11,685 bases of DNA from Legionella genomosp. 1 (lineage in GTDB: Bacteria > Pseudomonadota > Gammaproteobacteria > Legionellales > Legionellaceae), in assembly GCA_945901965.1 (NCBI GenBank), contig CAMDMN010000040.1, positions 1 to 11,685 of the forward strand. Direction: 5' to 3'. Position 1 is the first letter of the stretch. Each line of letters starts with the position of its first letter. Position numbers and translations under genes: made by a program. This document shows, piece after piece, positions 1-6,159 of the stretch. The notes below the pieces were generated by a model, which did no database searches, was not told the DNA's origin, and was given only the letters and a program-made list of their open reading frames with translations.

Positions 1-8
1 AACCAGTT

Positions 9-127
9 TTCCTGGCGATAATAGCCGTTTGGAACCACCTGATCCCATCCCGAACTCAGAAGTGAAACAAACGTACGCCGATGATAGTGTGGGGTTTCCC
101 CATGTGAAAGTAGGTCATTGCCAGGAT
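9..127 (+). rRNA. rrf: 5S ribosomal RNA
   Basis: The terminal helix is visible: CCTGGC at 11-16 pairs with GCCAGG at 120-125. Between them are the conserved 5S blocks, including CCGAACTCAGAAGTGAAA (about 50-67), the GATGATAGTGTGGGG stretch and CCCCATGTGAAAGTAGG. The total of about 119 nt fits bacterial 5S, and the sequence is close to the gammaproteobacterial form. The 23S gene would lie just left of the window. The exact ends are estimated from the helix, to within 1-3 nt. Confidence 0.97.
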
Positions 128-136
128 TTTATTACC

Positions 137-165
137 AAAAAGCGGCTTAAAGCCGCTTTTTTTTT
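137..165 (+). terminator. Intrinsic terminator of the rRNA operon
   Basis: AGCGGCT (141-147) and AGCCGCT (151-157) form a perfect 7-bp GC-rich stem with a 3-nt loop. Four A bases on the left face the start of the T tract, which runs 158-165. It sits 10 nt after the 5S helix and ends only 14 nt before the hemB start codon. Confidence 0.93.
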
Positions 166-179
166 AATAGGAATATCTA

Positions 180-1199
180 ATGAGCGATTTAGGTTCTTTT
201 CCTAATGTAAGACCTAGAAGGTTAAGACGTTTAAAATCTATTAGAAGTTTGGTGCAGGAAACCTATTTAAACCCTGAAAAACTTGTATTGCCGTTATTTA
301 TTAAACATGGCGTGCAAATTAAAAATCCTATTAAATCTATGCCAGGGCATTTTCAATTAAGTATCGATCAATTAGCCGAAGAAATAAAAACTATTAAATC
401 ATTAGGTATTAAAAGCGTTTTATTATTTGGGATCCCTCAGTTTAAAGATCCTTTAGCAAAAGATAGTTATAATGATAACGGCATTATTCAAACAGCTATT
501 CGTACTATTAAAAAATTAGCACCAAATTTACTGGTTATGACAGATAATTGTTTTTGTGAATACACGGATCATGGACATTGCGGAATATTAGCAGATAATT
601 TTAATGATCTTGATCTAACTACTGATAATGATAAATCATTAGAGTTATTAGCTCTTCAGGCTATAAGTTATGCTAAAGCCGGAGCTGATATTATTGCCCC
701 TAGCTGTAATATTGATGGCATGGTGCAAAAAATTAGAATAGCTTTAGATGGTTCTGGTTTTAAACATATTCCTATTTTAAGTTATGCTGTTAAATATGCT
801 TCTGCAATGTACGGACCTTTCCGTCAAGCGGCTGAAGGAGCGCCAAAATCAGGAGATAGATCTACTTATCAAATGGATTATGCGAATTCTTTTGAAGCTA
901 TTAGAGAATGTGCTTTAGATGTTGCTGAAGGTGCTGATTTTTTAATGGTAAAGCCTGCACATACTTATCTTGATATTATCTACCGAGTTAAAGAATCTTT
1001 TCCTTATTTACCCTTAGGTGCTTATCATACTAGTGGTGAATTTGCCATGCTTAAAGCAGCTGCAGAGAATGGATGGATAGATGAAAAAAAAGCGGTTTTA
1101 GAAGTGCTTACATCAATTCATCGGGCTGGAGCTGATTTTATTATTTCATACTATACTAAAGAAGTAGCAGCTTGGATTAATCCTAAGTCTGGTAGTTGA
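180..1199 (+). CDS. hemB: Delta-aminolevulinic acid dehydratase (porphobilinogen synthase)
   Basis: Condenses two 5-aminolevulinate molecules into porphobilinogen in the cytoplasm, an early common step to heme. The 339-residue product has the usual length and is full-length. Visible hallmarks are the cysteine triad in DNCFCEYTDHGHCG (Cys124, Cys126, Cys134), which marks the active-site zinc class, and two active-site lysines: Lys205 in SYAVKYASAMYGPFR and Lys258 in FLMVKPAHTYLD, the latter the usual Schiff-base position. The substrate-binding SGEFAM segment lies at 285-290. AGGAA at 169-173 gives good Shine-Dalgarno spacing to ATG 180. No clear promoter lies between the rRNA terminator and this start, so expression may depend on terminator read-through or on a promoter inside the 5S gene (inference). 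With ctaA, ctaB and hemH nearby it belongs to a loose heme-related neighbourhood. Confidence 0.98.
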   Translation: MSDLGSFPNVRPRRLRRLKSIRSLVQETYLNPEKLVLPLFIKHGVQIKNPIKSMPGHFQLSIDQLAEEIKTIKSLGIKSVLLFGIPQFKDPLAKDSYNDNGIIQTAIRTIKKLAPNLLVMTDNCFCEYTDHGHCGILADNFNDLDLTTDNDKSLELLALQAISYAKAGADIIAPSCNIDGMVQKIRIALDGSGFKHIPILSYAVKYASAMYGPFRQAAEGAPKSGDRSTYQMDYANSFEAIRECALDVAEGADFLMVKPAHTYLDIIYRVKESFPYLPLGAYHTSGEFAMLKAAAENGWIDEKKAVLEVLTSIHRAGADFIISYYTKEVAAWINPKSGS

Positions 1200-1269
1200 A
1201 ATTACTACAATCCATGACCGCACTGATTTTACGTTAAATAATTGGTTTAGATCTAATAAGGGATTTATT

Positions 1270-1986
1270 ATGTACACATCAAATTATATTTATCACCATG
1301 GTGAACAAGAGATGCATGGTTATGTTGCTTATAATGATGATGGTAAGCAACGGCCAGCAGTATTAATCGTGCATGATTGGTCTGGTCGTAATGAATTTGT
1401 TTGTAATAAAGCTTTAATGATGGCAAATTTGGGTTATGTTGGATTTGCCATTGATATGTATGGACATGGACGTATTGGTGAAACTACAGATGAAAAATTA
1501 GCATTAATGCAACCATTAGTTAATGATAGGCTTTTATTACGAGATCGTGTTACGGCTGCATTGGATGCTTTAATTACAATGGATGAAGTTGATGATAGCC
1601 GTATTGCAGCTATTGGTTTTTGCTTTGGTGGTCTATGTGTTTTGGATTTAGCACGTTCAGGTGCATCTATTTTAGGTGCGGTTAGTTTTCATGGATTGTT
1701 AGGTGCACCTCTTGATCTCCCTTCTAATACTATTAAAGCAAAGATATTAGCTTTACACGGGTATGATGATCCTATGGTTTCGCAATTACAAGTTAATGAT
1801 TTTTGTCAGGAGATGACTAAAGCCTCTGTTGATTGGCAAATTCATATGTATGGTCATACTCAGCATGCCTTTTCTAATCCAGAAGCTCATGATAAAGTGT
1901 TAGGGACTATTTATAATCCTGATGCGGAGCGACGTTCGTTGCAATTGATGACAAATTTTCTTGAAGAATTATTTGATAAAAATTAA
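1270..1986 (+). CDS. Dienelactone hydrolase family protein (alpha/beta hydrolase)
   Basis: A 238-residue cytoplasmic alpha/beta hydrolase. The nucleophile elbow is GFCFGG with Cys118, as in true dienelactone hydrolases, which use Cys rather than Ser. The likely acid is Asp166 in HGYDDP and the base His199 in QHAFSNP, giving a complete Cys-Asp-His triad. The N-terminal strand ends in VHDWSGRNEF, the oxyanion/substrate region, and YGHG follows at 64-67. AAGGGA at 1258-1263 is a good ribosome binding site 6 nt before the ATG. Family members hydrolyse dienelactones or other esters, but many chromosomal copies have no proven substrate. No aromatic-degradation genes flank it, so a specific pathway cannot be assigned. 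Its TAA directly abuts the ATG of the next gene, so the two are probably co-transcribed and translationally coupled. Confidence 0.93.
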   Translation: MYTSNYIYHHGEQEMHGYVAYNDDGKQRPAVLIVHDWSGRNEFVCNKALMMANLGYVGFAIDMYGHGRIGETTDEKLALMQPLVNDRLLLRDRVTAALDALITMDEVDDSRIAAIGFCFGGLCVLDLARSGASILGAVSFHGLLGAPLDLPSNTIKAKILALHGYDDPMVSQLQVNDFCQEMTKASVDWQIHMYGHTQHAFSNPEAHDKVLGTIYNPDAERRSLQLMTNFLEELFDKN

Positions 1987-2496
1987 ATGAATAATATGAC
2001 CAGTCAAATTTCTAACTATGATTTAGCATTTAAATTAGGTAATATTTTGCAGGAGCGAAAATTATATTGTGCTACTGCAGAGTCTTGTACTGGAGGCGCT
2101 TTATCGGCAGCGATAACTGAAATTCCAGGTAGTTCAAAGTGGTTTGAACGTGGCTTTATTGTTTATACTAATGAGTCTAAATCTCAACTTTTATCAGTTC
2201 CTGCGTCTATTATTATGACATATGGTGCTGTAAGTGAAGAAACTGTTTGTGCTATGGCAGATGGTGCTATTATTAATAGTGCTGCCGATGTAAGTATAGC
2301 TATATCAGGGATAGCAGGTCCAAGCGGTGGTTCACTAAAAAATCCTGTAGGGACTGTATGGATTGCATGGAGTGGTGATTTAAAGCCTACGTATGCTAAG
2401 TGTTATTTATTTACAGGTGATAGAGGTTCTATAAGACAGCAAGCTGTACAAAAAGCTATGCAAGGTTTAATTATGAGATGTAAATTAAAAATTTAA
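1987..2496 (+). CDS. pncC: Stand-alone CinA C-terminal domain protein (nicotinamide-nucleotide amidase, PncC type)
   Basis: A 169-residue protein consisting only of the CinA C-terminal domain. It has AESCTGG (31-37; Ser33 is the likely catalytic serine), FERGFIVYTNESK (53-65), GAVSEETV (80-87) and SGIAGPSGG (107-115) followed by NPVGTVWIAW. The family deamidates nicotinamide mononucleotide to nicotinate mononucleotide in pyridine-nucleotide recycling. The N-terminal competence-associated domain of long CinA proteins is absent, as in E. coli PncC. ATG 1987 follows the upstream stop with zero spacing. A second in-frame ATG at 1996 is also possible, and neither has a strong Shine-Dalgarno, which fits coupling to the preceding gene. 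The last codons and stop lie inside a 16-bp direct repeat (2484-2499) that recurs just before the next gene. Confidence 0.94.
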   Translation: MNNMTSQISNYDLAFKLGNILQERKLYCATAESCTGGALSAAITEIPGSSKWFERGFIVYTNESKSQLLSVPASIIMTYGAVSEETVCAMADGAIINSAADVSIAISGIAGPSGGSLKNPVGTVWIAWSGDLKPTYAKCYLFTGDRGSIRQQAVQKAMQGLIMRCKLKI

Positions 2497-2701
2497 CTAT
2501 TGCAGTTTGTGGATAACTTGAATTTTACAATACTCATAATAGCAAGACGTCTTCCAGAGCGCATAGTAGCAACACGTTATCCTAGCAGTGCGTCATCCTG
2601 AGCGCGTGTTTTTTGTGCGAAGGATCTCCTGAATGTTGCACAATTTTCTGCAAATGGAGATCCCTCGTTGCACTCGGGATGACGTATTAAAAATTTAACT
2701 A
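2484..2701. repeat. 186-bp block bounded by perfect 16-bp direct repeats
   Basis: ATTAAAAATTTAACTA occurs at 2484-2499, spanning the pncC stop codon, and again at 2686-2701, immediately before the Shine-Dalgarno of the ahpD-like gene. The 186 bp between them (2500-2685) contain no open frame of note and end with a large imperfect palindrome. Removing one repeat plus the block would place the pncC stop 16 nt before the next start codon with an intact ribosome binding site. The arrangement therefore looks like an insertion or segmental duplication into a former tight operon junction. The duplication is seen directly; the mechanism is inference. Confidence 0.8.
2591..2684. repeat. Interspersed palindromic repeat, CGTCATCC type (family A)
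   Basis: The ends CGTCATCCTGAG (2591-2602) and CTCGGGATGACG (2673-2684) are inverted with 11 of 12 matches. An inner pair GGATCTCC (2622-2629) and GGAGATCC (2656-2663) is perfect. The RNA would fold into a long hairpin. This type of CGTCATCC...GGATCTCC element is familiar as a short intergenic repeat in several bacterial lineages (from memory). It occupies the right half of the block bounded by 16-bp direct repeats. No second copy of this type is in the window. Confidence 0.8.
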
Positions 2702-2712
2702 CGGAGATTAAA

Positions 2713-3057
2713 ATGGCTGATAAATTTACTCAAATAACACAAGATATTTCTTCACAATTAGCTAAATTGCGTAAAGAGATCCCTGATGTAATGGCAGGTT
2801 TTTCTGCTCTGGCACAAGCTTCATCAAAAGATGGCGCTTTAGATAAAAAATCAAAAGAATTGATTGCTATAGCTTTAGCTGTGGCTAATCATTGTCCTGG
2901 GTGTATTGGTTTTCATTCACAAGCTTTAGTAAAACTTAATACAAGCCGTGAAGAATTATTAGAAACATTATCAATGGCTATTTATATGGGTGGTGGTCCA
3001 TCATTGATGTATGCAGCCGAAGCGCTTGAAGCTTTTGAAGAATTTAGTAAAAGCTGA
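2713..3057 (+). CDS. AhpD-like / carboxymuconolactone decarboxylase family protein
   Basis: A 114-residue all-helical protein of the AhpD/CMD superfamily. The core motif is NHCPGCIGFHSQAL, with redox cysteines Cys61 and Cys64 (CxxC) and His67 three residues on, the arrangement of peroxidase-type AhpD proteins. ELIAIALAVA before it and SMAIYMGGGPSLMYAAEALEAF after it complete the usual domain. Likely role: a small cytoplasmic thiol-disulfide or peroxide-detoxifying protein. Decarboxylase activity is unlikely given the CxxC motif, and no ahpC lies nearby. CGGAG at 2702-2706 is well spaced to ATG 2713. The gene probably once followed pncC directly, and a repeat-bearing block now separates them. 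It converges with the minus-strand gene on its right, with 19 bp between the stops and no clear terminator hairpin. Confidence 0.94.
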   Translation: MADKFTQITQDISSQLAKLRKEIPDVMAGFSALAQASSKDGALDKKSKELIAIALAVANHCPGCIGFHSQALVKLNTSREELLETLSMAIYMGGGPSLMYAAEALEAFEEFSKS

Positions 3058-3076
3058 TTATTTAATAAATCAAGGC

Positions 3077-3529
3077 TTATCCATTATTATTACCCCATGC
3101 TCCTGTAGGTACAGCTGTCTGATTATTCGTACCTTGATGTTGTGGGCATGGGTATTGTTTTTTTATGCCCATTAATGCTACTTGTGAAACAGATAATTTA
3201 TTTTTATCAGATTGCTGGCTTGGAATTGAGCGGTAAGTTTGTTGGATTATGTCATTTACTTGTCCTGCGTTTAATTGCACTCCAGATGGTAGGCAAAATA
3301 ATGGAGATCCTTGTTGGCTTGTAGTTTCATTTAGTAATGAAAGAGTTTCCGTAATGCTTTCAGATGTAAGGGTAAGAATTGTTCTAGCTGAGCGAGCCCA
3401 TGCTTGTGATTGTTGGTCTGCCTTTATTTCCATTTGTGGAATGTTATTCGCGATATTCATGTAGTGATCAATGGTGTCAGCACAAACATTGTATGAAATT
3501 ATCAAACATAACAAAATGATTTTTCGCAT
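3077..3529 (-). CDS. Small secreted protein with Rap1a/Tai-like cysteine pattern
   Basis: A 150-residue protein with an N-terminal signal peptide: MRKIILLCLIISYNVCA with likely cleavage after Ala17. It is therefore exported to the periplasm or beyond. The mature part has a helical region around 40-70, then FCLPSGVQL with Cys79, then AGQVNDIIQQTYRS, and SVSQVALMGIKKQYPC ending in Cys128. Two cysteines bracketing helices of this kind resemble Rap1a/Tai-type proteins, whose founding members are immunity proteins against type VI amidase effectors. No type VI genes are here, so an immunity role is not supported. The tail is Gln/Asn/Gly-rich. AGGAAG (3533-3538) precedes the ATG. The assignment comes from pattern recognition only; it could simply be an uncharacterised secreted protein of this lineage. 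Confidence 0.8.
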   Translation of the reverse strand: MRKIILLCLIISYNVCADTIDHYMNIANNIPQMEIKADQQSQAWARSARTILTLTSESITETLSLLNETTSQQGSPLFCLPSGVQLNAGQVNDIIQQTYRSIPSQQSDKNKLSVSQVALMGIKKQYPCPQHQGTNNQTAVPTGAWGNNNG

Positions 3530-3584
3530 ATTCTTCCTTGATTGATCCTAAGAGGACCTCATTAAATATCTAGCAAATTAATAA

Positions 3585-3612
3585 TGTAGGTTGGGCCTTG
3601 GCCCAACCTACA
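3585..3612. repeat. GTAGGTTGGGC palindromic repeat, compact copy (family C)
   Basis: TGTAGGTTGGGCC (3585-3597) and GGCCCAACCTACA (3600-3612) form a perfect 13-bp inverted repeat around TT. It lies downstream of the DUF2909 gene and upstream of the secreted-protein gene, both on the minus strand. It could end or stabilise the DUF2909 transcript, though no long T tract follows it on that strand. A longer, diverged copy lies at 9946-9984, next to the hemH stop. Confidence 0.85.
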
Positions 3613-3649
3613 AATACTTTAGGTACTTAATAAGAACGTTATAGCAGTA

Positions 3650-3853
3650 TCATAGAGCATGAGGCTTTAACCAATCAAGACTAAATGCTAAAAATAAAAA
3701 AAGAAATAAAAATAAAGAAATACATATCCGCCAAGTTAGTGCTTTAACCGTGCTTTTAGAGTTTCCTCCATCACGAACTAAATAATAAAGACCACTTCCA
3801 AGAGAAAAAATAATAATTATCATAGCAATTAACACGATGATTTTGGCTAACAT
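3650..3853 (-). CDS. Twin transmembrane protein, DUF2909 family
   Basis: A 67-residue membrane protein with two hydrophobic helices (about 4-25 and 43-62) joined by a short polar loop, RDGGNSKSTVKALTWR. The pattern LxYLVRDxGxSxxTVxALTxR is characteristic of DUF2909, a family usually found beside the cytochrome c oxidase assembly gene SURF1 in proteobacteria. Its biochemical role is unknown; inner-membrane location and a link to oxidase biogenesis are inferred from context. It is divergent from SURF1, and its start codon lies 39 bp from the SURF1 start chosen here. GGAG at 3862-3865 is 8 nt before the ATG, and a perfect TATAAT lies at 3887-3892 on this strand. Confidence 0.9.
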   Translation of the reverse strand: MLAKIIVLIAMIIIIFSLGSGLYYLVRDGGNSKSTVKALTWRICISLFLFLFLFLAFSLDWLKPHAL

Positions 3854-3854
3854 T

Positions 3855-3863
3855 TGTTATACT
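3855..3863 (+). promoter_or_regulatory. Candidate extended -10 promoter for the oxidase assembly operon
   Basis: TGTTATACT at 3855-3863 is a TGn-extended -10 element (TATACT) on the plus strand. It would start transcription near 3870, about 23 nt before the SURF1 start. No good -35 is visible, as is acceptable for extended -10 promoters. It begins 2 bp beyond the start codon of the divergent DUF2909 gene. Confidence 0.45.
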
Positions 3864-3886
3864 CCAGTTCTTGTAATTGTAGGGTT

Positions 3887-3892
3887 ATTATA
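3887..3892 (-). promoter_or_regulatory. Candidate -10 of the DUF2909 gene
   Basis: The minus strand reads TATAAT at 3892-3887, a perfect -10 hexamer. It is followed by a leader of about 27 nt containing GGAG 8 nt before the ATG. The -35 region is AT-rich and has no clear consensus. The element overlaps the SURF1 start region, so the two divergent promoters are face to face and their transcripts would overlap by about 10-15 nt. Confidence 0.5.
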
Positions 3893-4630
3893 TTGAGTTT
3901 AAGTAAATATAAAATAAGATTTAATCCAAGTTGGGTAATGAGTTTATTAACGTTTTTCGCGATATTTTTATTTGCACGTTTAGGTTTCTGGCAATTAGAC
4001 CGCGCTCAAGTGAAAAAAGAAATATTATCAGCTAATAGTAGGTTTGCAAAGCTTGCCCCTAAATCTTGGAGCCAAAATGATAAATTACCTCGTCAATATC
4101 AACAAATAAATGTTAAAGGATATTATCTGCCCCAAGTATTTTTACTTGATAATCAGCATCATAATCATAATTTTGGTTACGATGTTATTTCTTTGTTAAA
4201 TACAGCTAATGGTAAAATTATTTTAGTTGATCGAGGATGGATAGCAGGAGATATTTCAAGGCAGATTTATCCAGAAATTGAAAGGCCAATAGGTAATATT
4301 TCTTTGGCAGGATCTGTTTATTATCCCTCTACAAAAAATTGGGTATTAGGTCAGGTAATTGAGAAAAAATCTAAAGATTTAGTGGTTATCGAGAGTTTTG
4401 ATACAAAATTATTAGCCCAATTTTTGCATAAATCAGTCTATCCGTTTATTATTCGCTTAAATCAAGATAATGCTAATGGTTACGTGCGTGAGTGGGCTCT
4501 AGTATCAATGCCGCCCGAGCGTCATTATGCTTATGCTTTTCAGTGGTTTGCCATTGCAATAGTAATTTTGATTATGTTTATTGGACTTAATTTTAAGAAA
4601 GAATATAAAAATGAAAATCGTAAATCATAA
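3893..4630 (+). CDS. SURF1 family cytochrome oxidase biogenesis protein
   Basis: Inner-membrane assembly factor for heme A-containing cytochrome c oxidase, thought to help place heme A in subunit I. The 245-residue form has an N-terminal helix (about 15-31) ending in the family motif GFWQLDRAQ, then GYYLPQVFLLDNQ (77-89), the conserved ILVDRGW (110-116) and a C-terminal HYAYAFQWFA (211-220) leading into the second helix. The frame is open back to a TTG at 3854, but I chose the TTG at 3893. It has AGGG at 3881-3884 with 8-nt spacing, it lies downstream of the candidate -10, and it gives a normal short N-terminus. The next ATG (codon 16) would cut into the first helix. It is the first gene of the rightward assembly operon, and its end overlaps the next gene by 20 nt. 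Confidence 0.93.
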   Translation: MSLSKYKIRFNPSWVMSLLTFFAIFLFARLGFWQLDRAQVKKEILSANSRFAKLAPKSWSQNDKLPRQYQQINVKGYYLPQVFLLDNQHHNHNFGYDVISLLNTANGKIILVDRGWIAGDISRQIYPEIERPIGNISLAGSVYYPSTKNWVLGQVIEKKSKDLVVIESFDTKLLAQFLHKSVYPFIIRLNQDNANGYVREWALVSMPPERHYAYAFQWFAIAIVILIMFIGLNFKKEYKNENRKS

Positions 4631-5159
4631 ATATTTTGTTTTAATACTTATAGCTCTGGTTTTTGCAGCACCAGGAATATCAGCCTATATTTTTTTTGAG
4701 CATCCTTATTGGATAAAATCTAATAGTAATAATAAAGGTAGATTATTAAATCCACCAGTTTTATTGCCTTTAGTTCAAAAATCTAATCTTAAATGGAAAT
4801 TTATAATTTGGTCTAAAAATGACTGTTCTACAGATTGTATTAGGCAATTAGATAAATTAGCTCGTGTTAGATTGGCTTTGGGCCGACGTTTATATGATGT
4901 TAATCAAGAATTGTTATTAGGATCTGAAGCGCGAAAATTATCTATACAACAACTTAAGAAATTTAAAGATCAAGATATCAAAGTTGTTAGATTAACTAAA
5001 GTACAAGAAGAACTTAAGGTCTTTAATGATAATAATGCTATTTTTATAGCAAACCCATCTGATTATTTGGTTTTAGCTTATCAAGAAACCACGAGTCCGG
5101 GTGATATTTTTAATGATATTAAACAGTTGTTAAATACAACAAATAAAGCAGGAAAATAG
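4611..5159 (+). CDS. Membrane-anchored thioredoxin-fold protein with CxxxC motif, oxidase-assembly associated
   Basis: A 182-residue protein with one N-terminal transmembrane helix (about 8-28) and a periplasmic domain. NKGRLLNPP (41-49) and WKFIIWSKNDCSTDC (62-76) place Cys72 and Cys76 as CxxxC, the spacing used by SCO copper chaperones. A helix with RLALGRRLYDV follows, then the late strand AIFIANPSDYLVLAYQ and a C-terminal DIFNDIKQLL. Proteins of this form commonly sit between SURF1 and ctaA in gammaproteobacterial oxidase clusters. The role is uncertain: thiol-disulfide or copper handling is inferred. Unlike SCO, I see no conserved distal histidine. The ATG at 4611 is preferred over an upstream TTG at 4581 because it starts directly before the helix. 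It overlaps SURF1 by 20 nt, indicating coupled translation. Confidence 0.85.
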   Translation: MKIVNHKYFVLILIALVFAAPGISAYIFFEHPYWIKSNSNNKGRLLNPPVLLPLVQKSNLKWKFIIWSKNDCSTDCIRQLDKLARVRLALGRRLYDVNQELLLGSEARKLSIQQLKKFKDQDIKVVRLTKVQEELKVFNDNNAIFIANPSDYLVLAYQETTSPGDIFNDIKQLLNTTNKAGK

Positions 5160-5163
5160 ATTT

Positions 5164-6159
5164 ATGTCTTTAAAATACATACGTTTTATAGCAAATACAG
5201 CTATTATTTTAGCCTTGTTTGTAGTGATGCTAGGTGCTTATACTCGTCTTACTGATGCAGGTTTAGGTTGTCCTGATTGGCCTCTTTGTTATGGTCACAT
5301 GGTGGTTAATTTTGAAGCGAATGCATTAGATGGTGTGCACAATAAATATAAAGGAATGACTATTGAGCCGCGTAAAGCATGGACTGAAATGGCGCATCGA
5401 TATGCAGCTTTCACCTTGAGTCTATTAATTATTTCAATTTTTATAAGTTCATGGCGAGTAAAAGTTAAAAATTGGCGTTTGCCCAGAGTTGTTCCGACAT
5501 TATTGATTTTATTATTGGCATTTCAAGCAGCTTTAGGAATGTGGACGGTCACGTTAAAATTATTGCCAGTTGTAGTGATGGGGCATTTGTTGGGTGGTAT
5601 GTTAATTTTTGCAAGTCTTTGTTATTTTCGTATGCAGTTATCTCAAGATTTTAGGCCGAGTTCAGTTAAATGGCAATTTTGGGTTAATTTAGGGTTGGTA
5701 CTAATATTTTTACAAATAGCTCTAGGTGGCTGGGTAAGTTCTAACTATGCGGGGATTGCATGTATTGGTTTCCCTCAATGTAATGGTCAGTGGCTACCTT
5801 CATTAGATTTTTCTAATGCTTTTAATTTGTTGTCACCAATTGGGGATAATTATCAAGGTGGTCGATTAGCAGCTGATGCTAGGTTGACTATACAATTTAT
5901 TCATCGCATAGGAGCTTTGGTAGTAGCAAGTTACGTAATTATCTTATCTTTATTAATTATTTTGAAAGAAAAGGTTAAAGCATTACGTTTATGGGCGATA
6001 TTTGCATTATTATTAGTGCTGATGCAATTTACAATTGGCATTGTGAATGTAATATACTTGCTGCCTATATGGTCAGCTGTGATGCATAATGGTTTAGCGG
6101 CTTTATTATTAGCTACGATGTTAATGATTTGTTACTTAGCTAAATGGAGATCATATTAA
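5164..6159 (+). CDS. ctaA: Heme A synthase (COX15/CtaA family)
   Basis: Integral inner-membrane enzyme that oxidises the C8 methyl group of heme O to a formyl group, giving heme A. The 331-residue sequence has eight predicted helices. The four heme-ligand histidines are His78 (EMAHRY), His141 (MGHLLGG), His247 (QFIHRIG) and His308 (VMHNG). YTRLTDAGLGCPDWPLCYG near the N-terminus carries Cys36 and Cys42, and GIACIGFPQCNG in the second half carries Cys200 and Cys206, so both extracytoplasmic cysteine pairs are present, as in the Bacillus-type enzyme. AGGA at 5150-5153 serves as ribosome binding site, and the start is 4 nt after the previous stop. The stop codon overlaps the start of ctaB. This gene implies that the organism has a heme A-dependent oxidase even though no structural subunits are in view. 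Confidence 0.97.
   Translation: MSLKYIRFIANTAIILALFVVMLGAYTRLTDAGLGCPDWPLCYGHMVVNFEANALDGVHNKYKGMTIEPRKAWTEMAHRYAAFTLSLLIISIFISSWRVKVKNWRLPRVVPTLLILLLAFQAALGMWTVTLKLLPVVVMGHLLGGMLIFASLCYFRMQLSQDFRPSSVKWQFWVNLGLVLIFLQIALGGWVSSNYAGIACIGFPQCNGQWLPSLDFSNAFNLLSPIGDNYQGGRLAADARLTIQFIHRIGALVVASYVIILSLLIILKEKVKALRLWAIFALLLVLMQFTIGIVNVIYLLPIWSAVMHNGLAALLLATMLMICYLAKWRSY

Noticed and set aside
3142..3464. Two plus-strand open frames (3142-3324 and 3249-3464)
   Set aside because: They are antisense to the secreted-protein gene, which has a signal peptide, a good ribosome binding site and a coherent sequence. The plus-strand products have no recognisable features.
3077..3529. Secreted protein as lipoprotein
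   Set aside because: Cys16 in the signal region is not preceded by a lipobox (the context is SYNVC), so cleavage by signal peptidase I after Ala17 is more likely.
3854..3892. Longer SURF1 start at TTG 3854
   Set aside because: It would add 13 residues lacking family similarity (YSSSCNCRV), has no ribosome binding site, and lies upstream of the likely transcription start. TTG 3893 has AGGG at the right distance.
5472..5654. Plus-strand open frame of 60 codons
   Set aside because: It is out of frame within ctaA, over the segment encoding conserved His141; a shadow frame.
6144..6158. Upstream ATG for ctaB
   Set aside because: There is no Shine-Dalgarno before it, while GGAG at 6146-6149 is spaced correctly for ATG 6159, which overlaps the ctaA stop.
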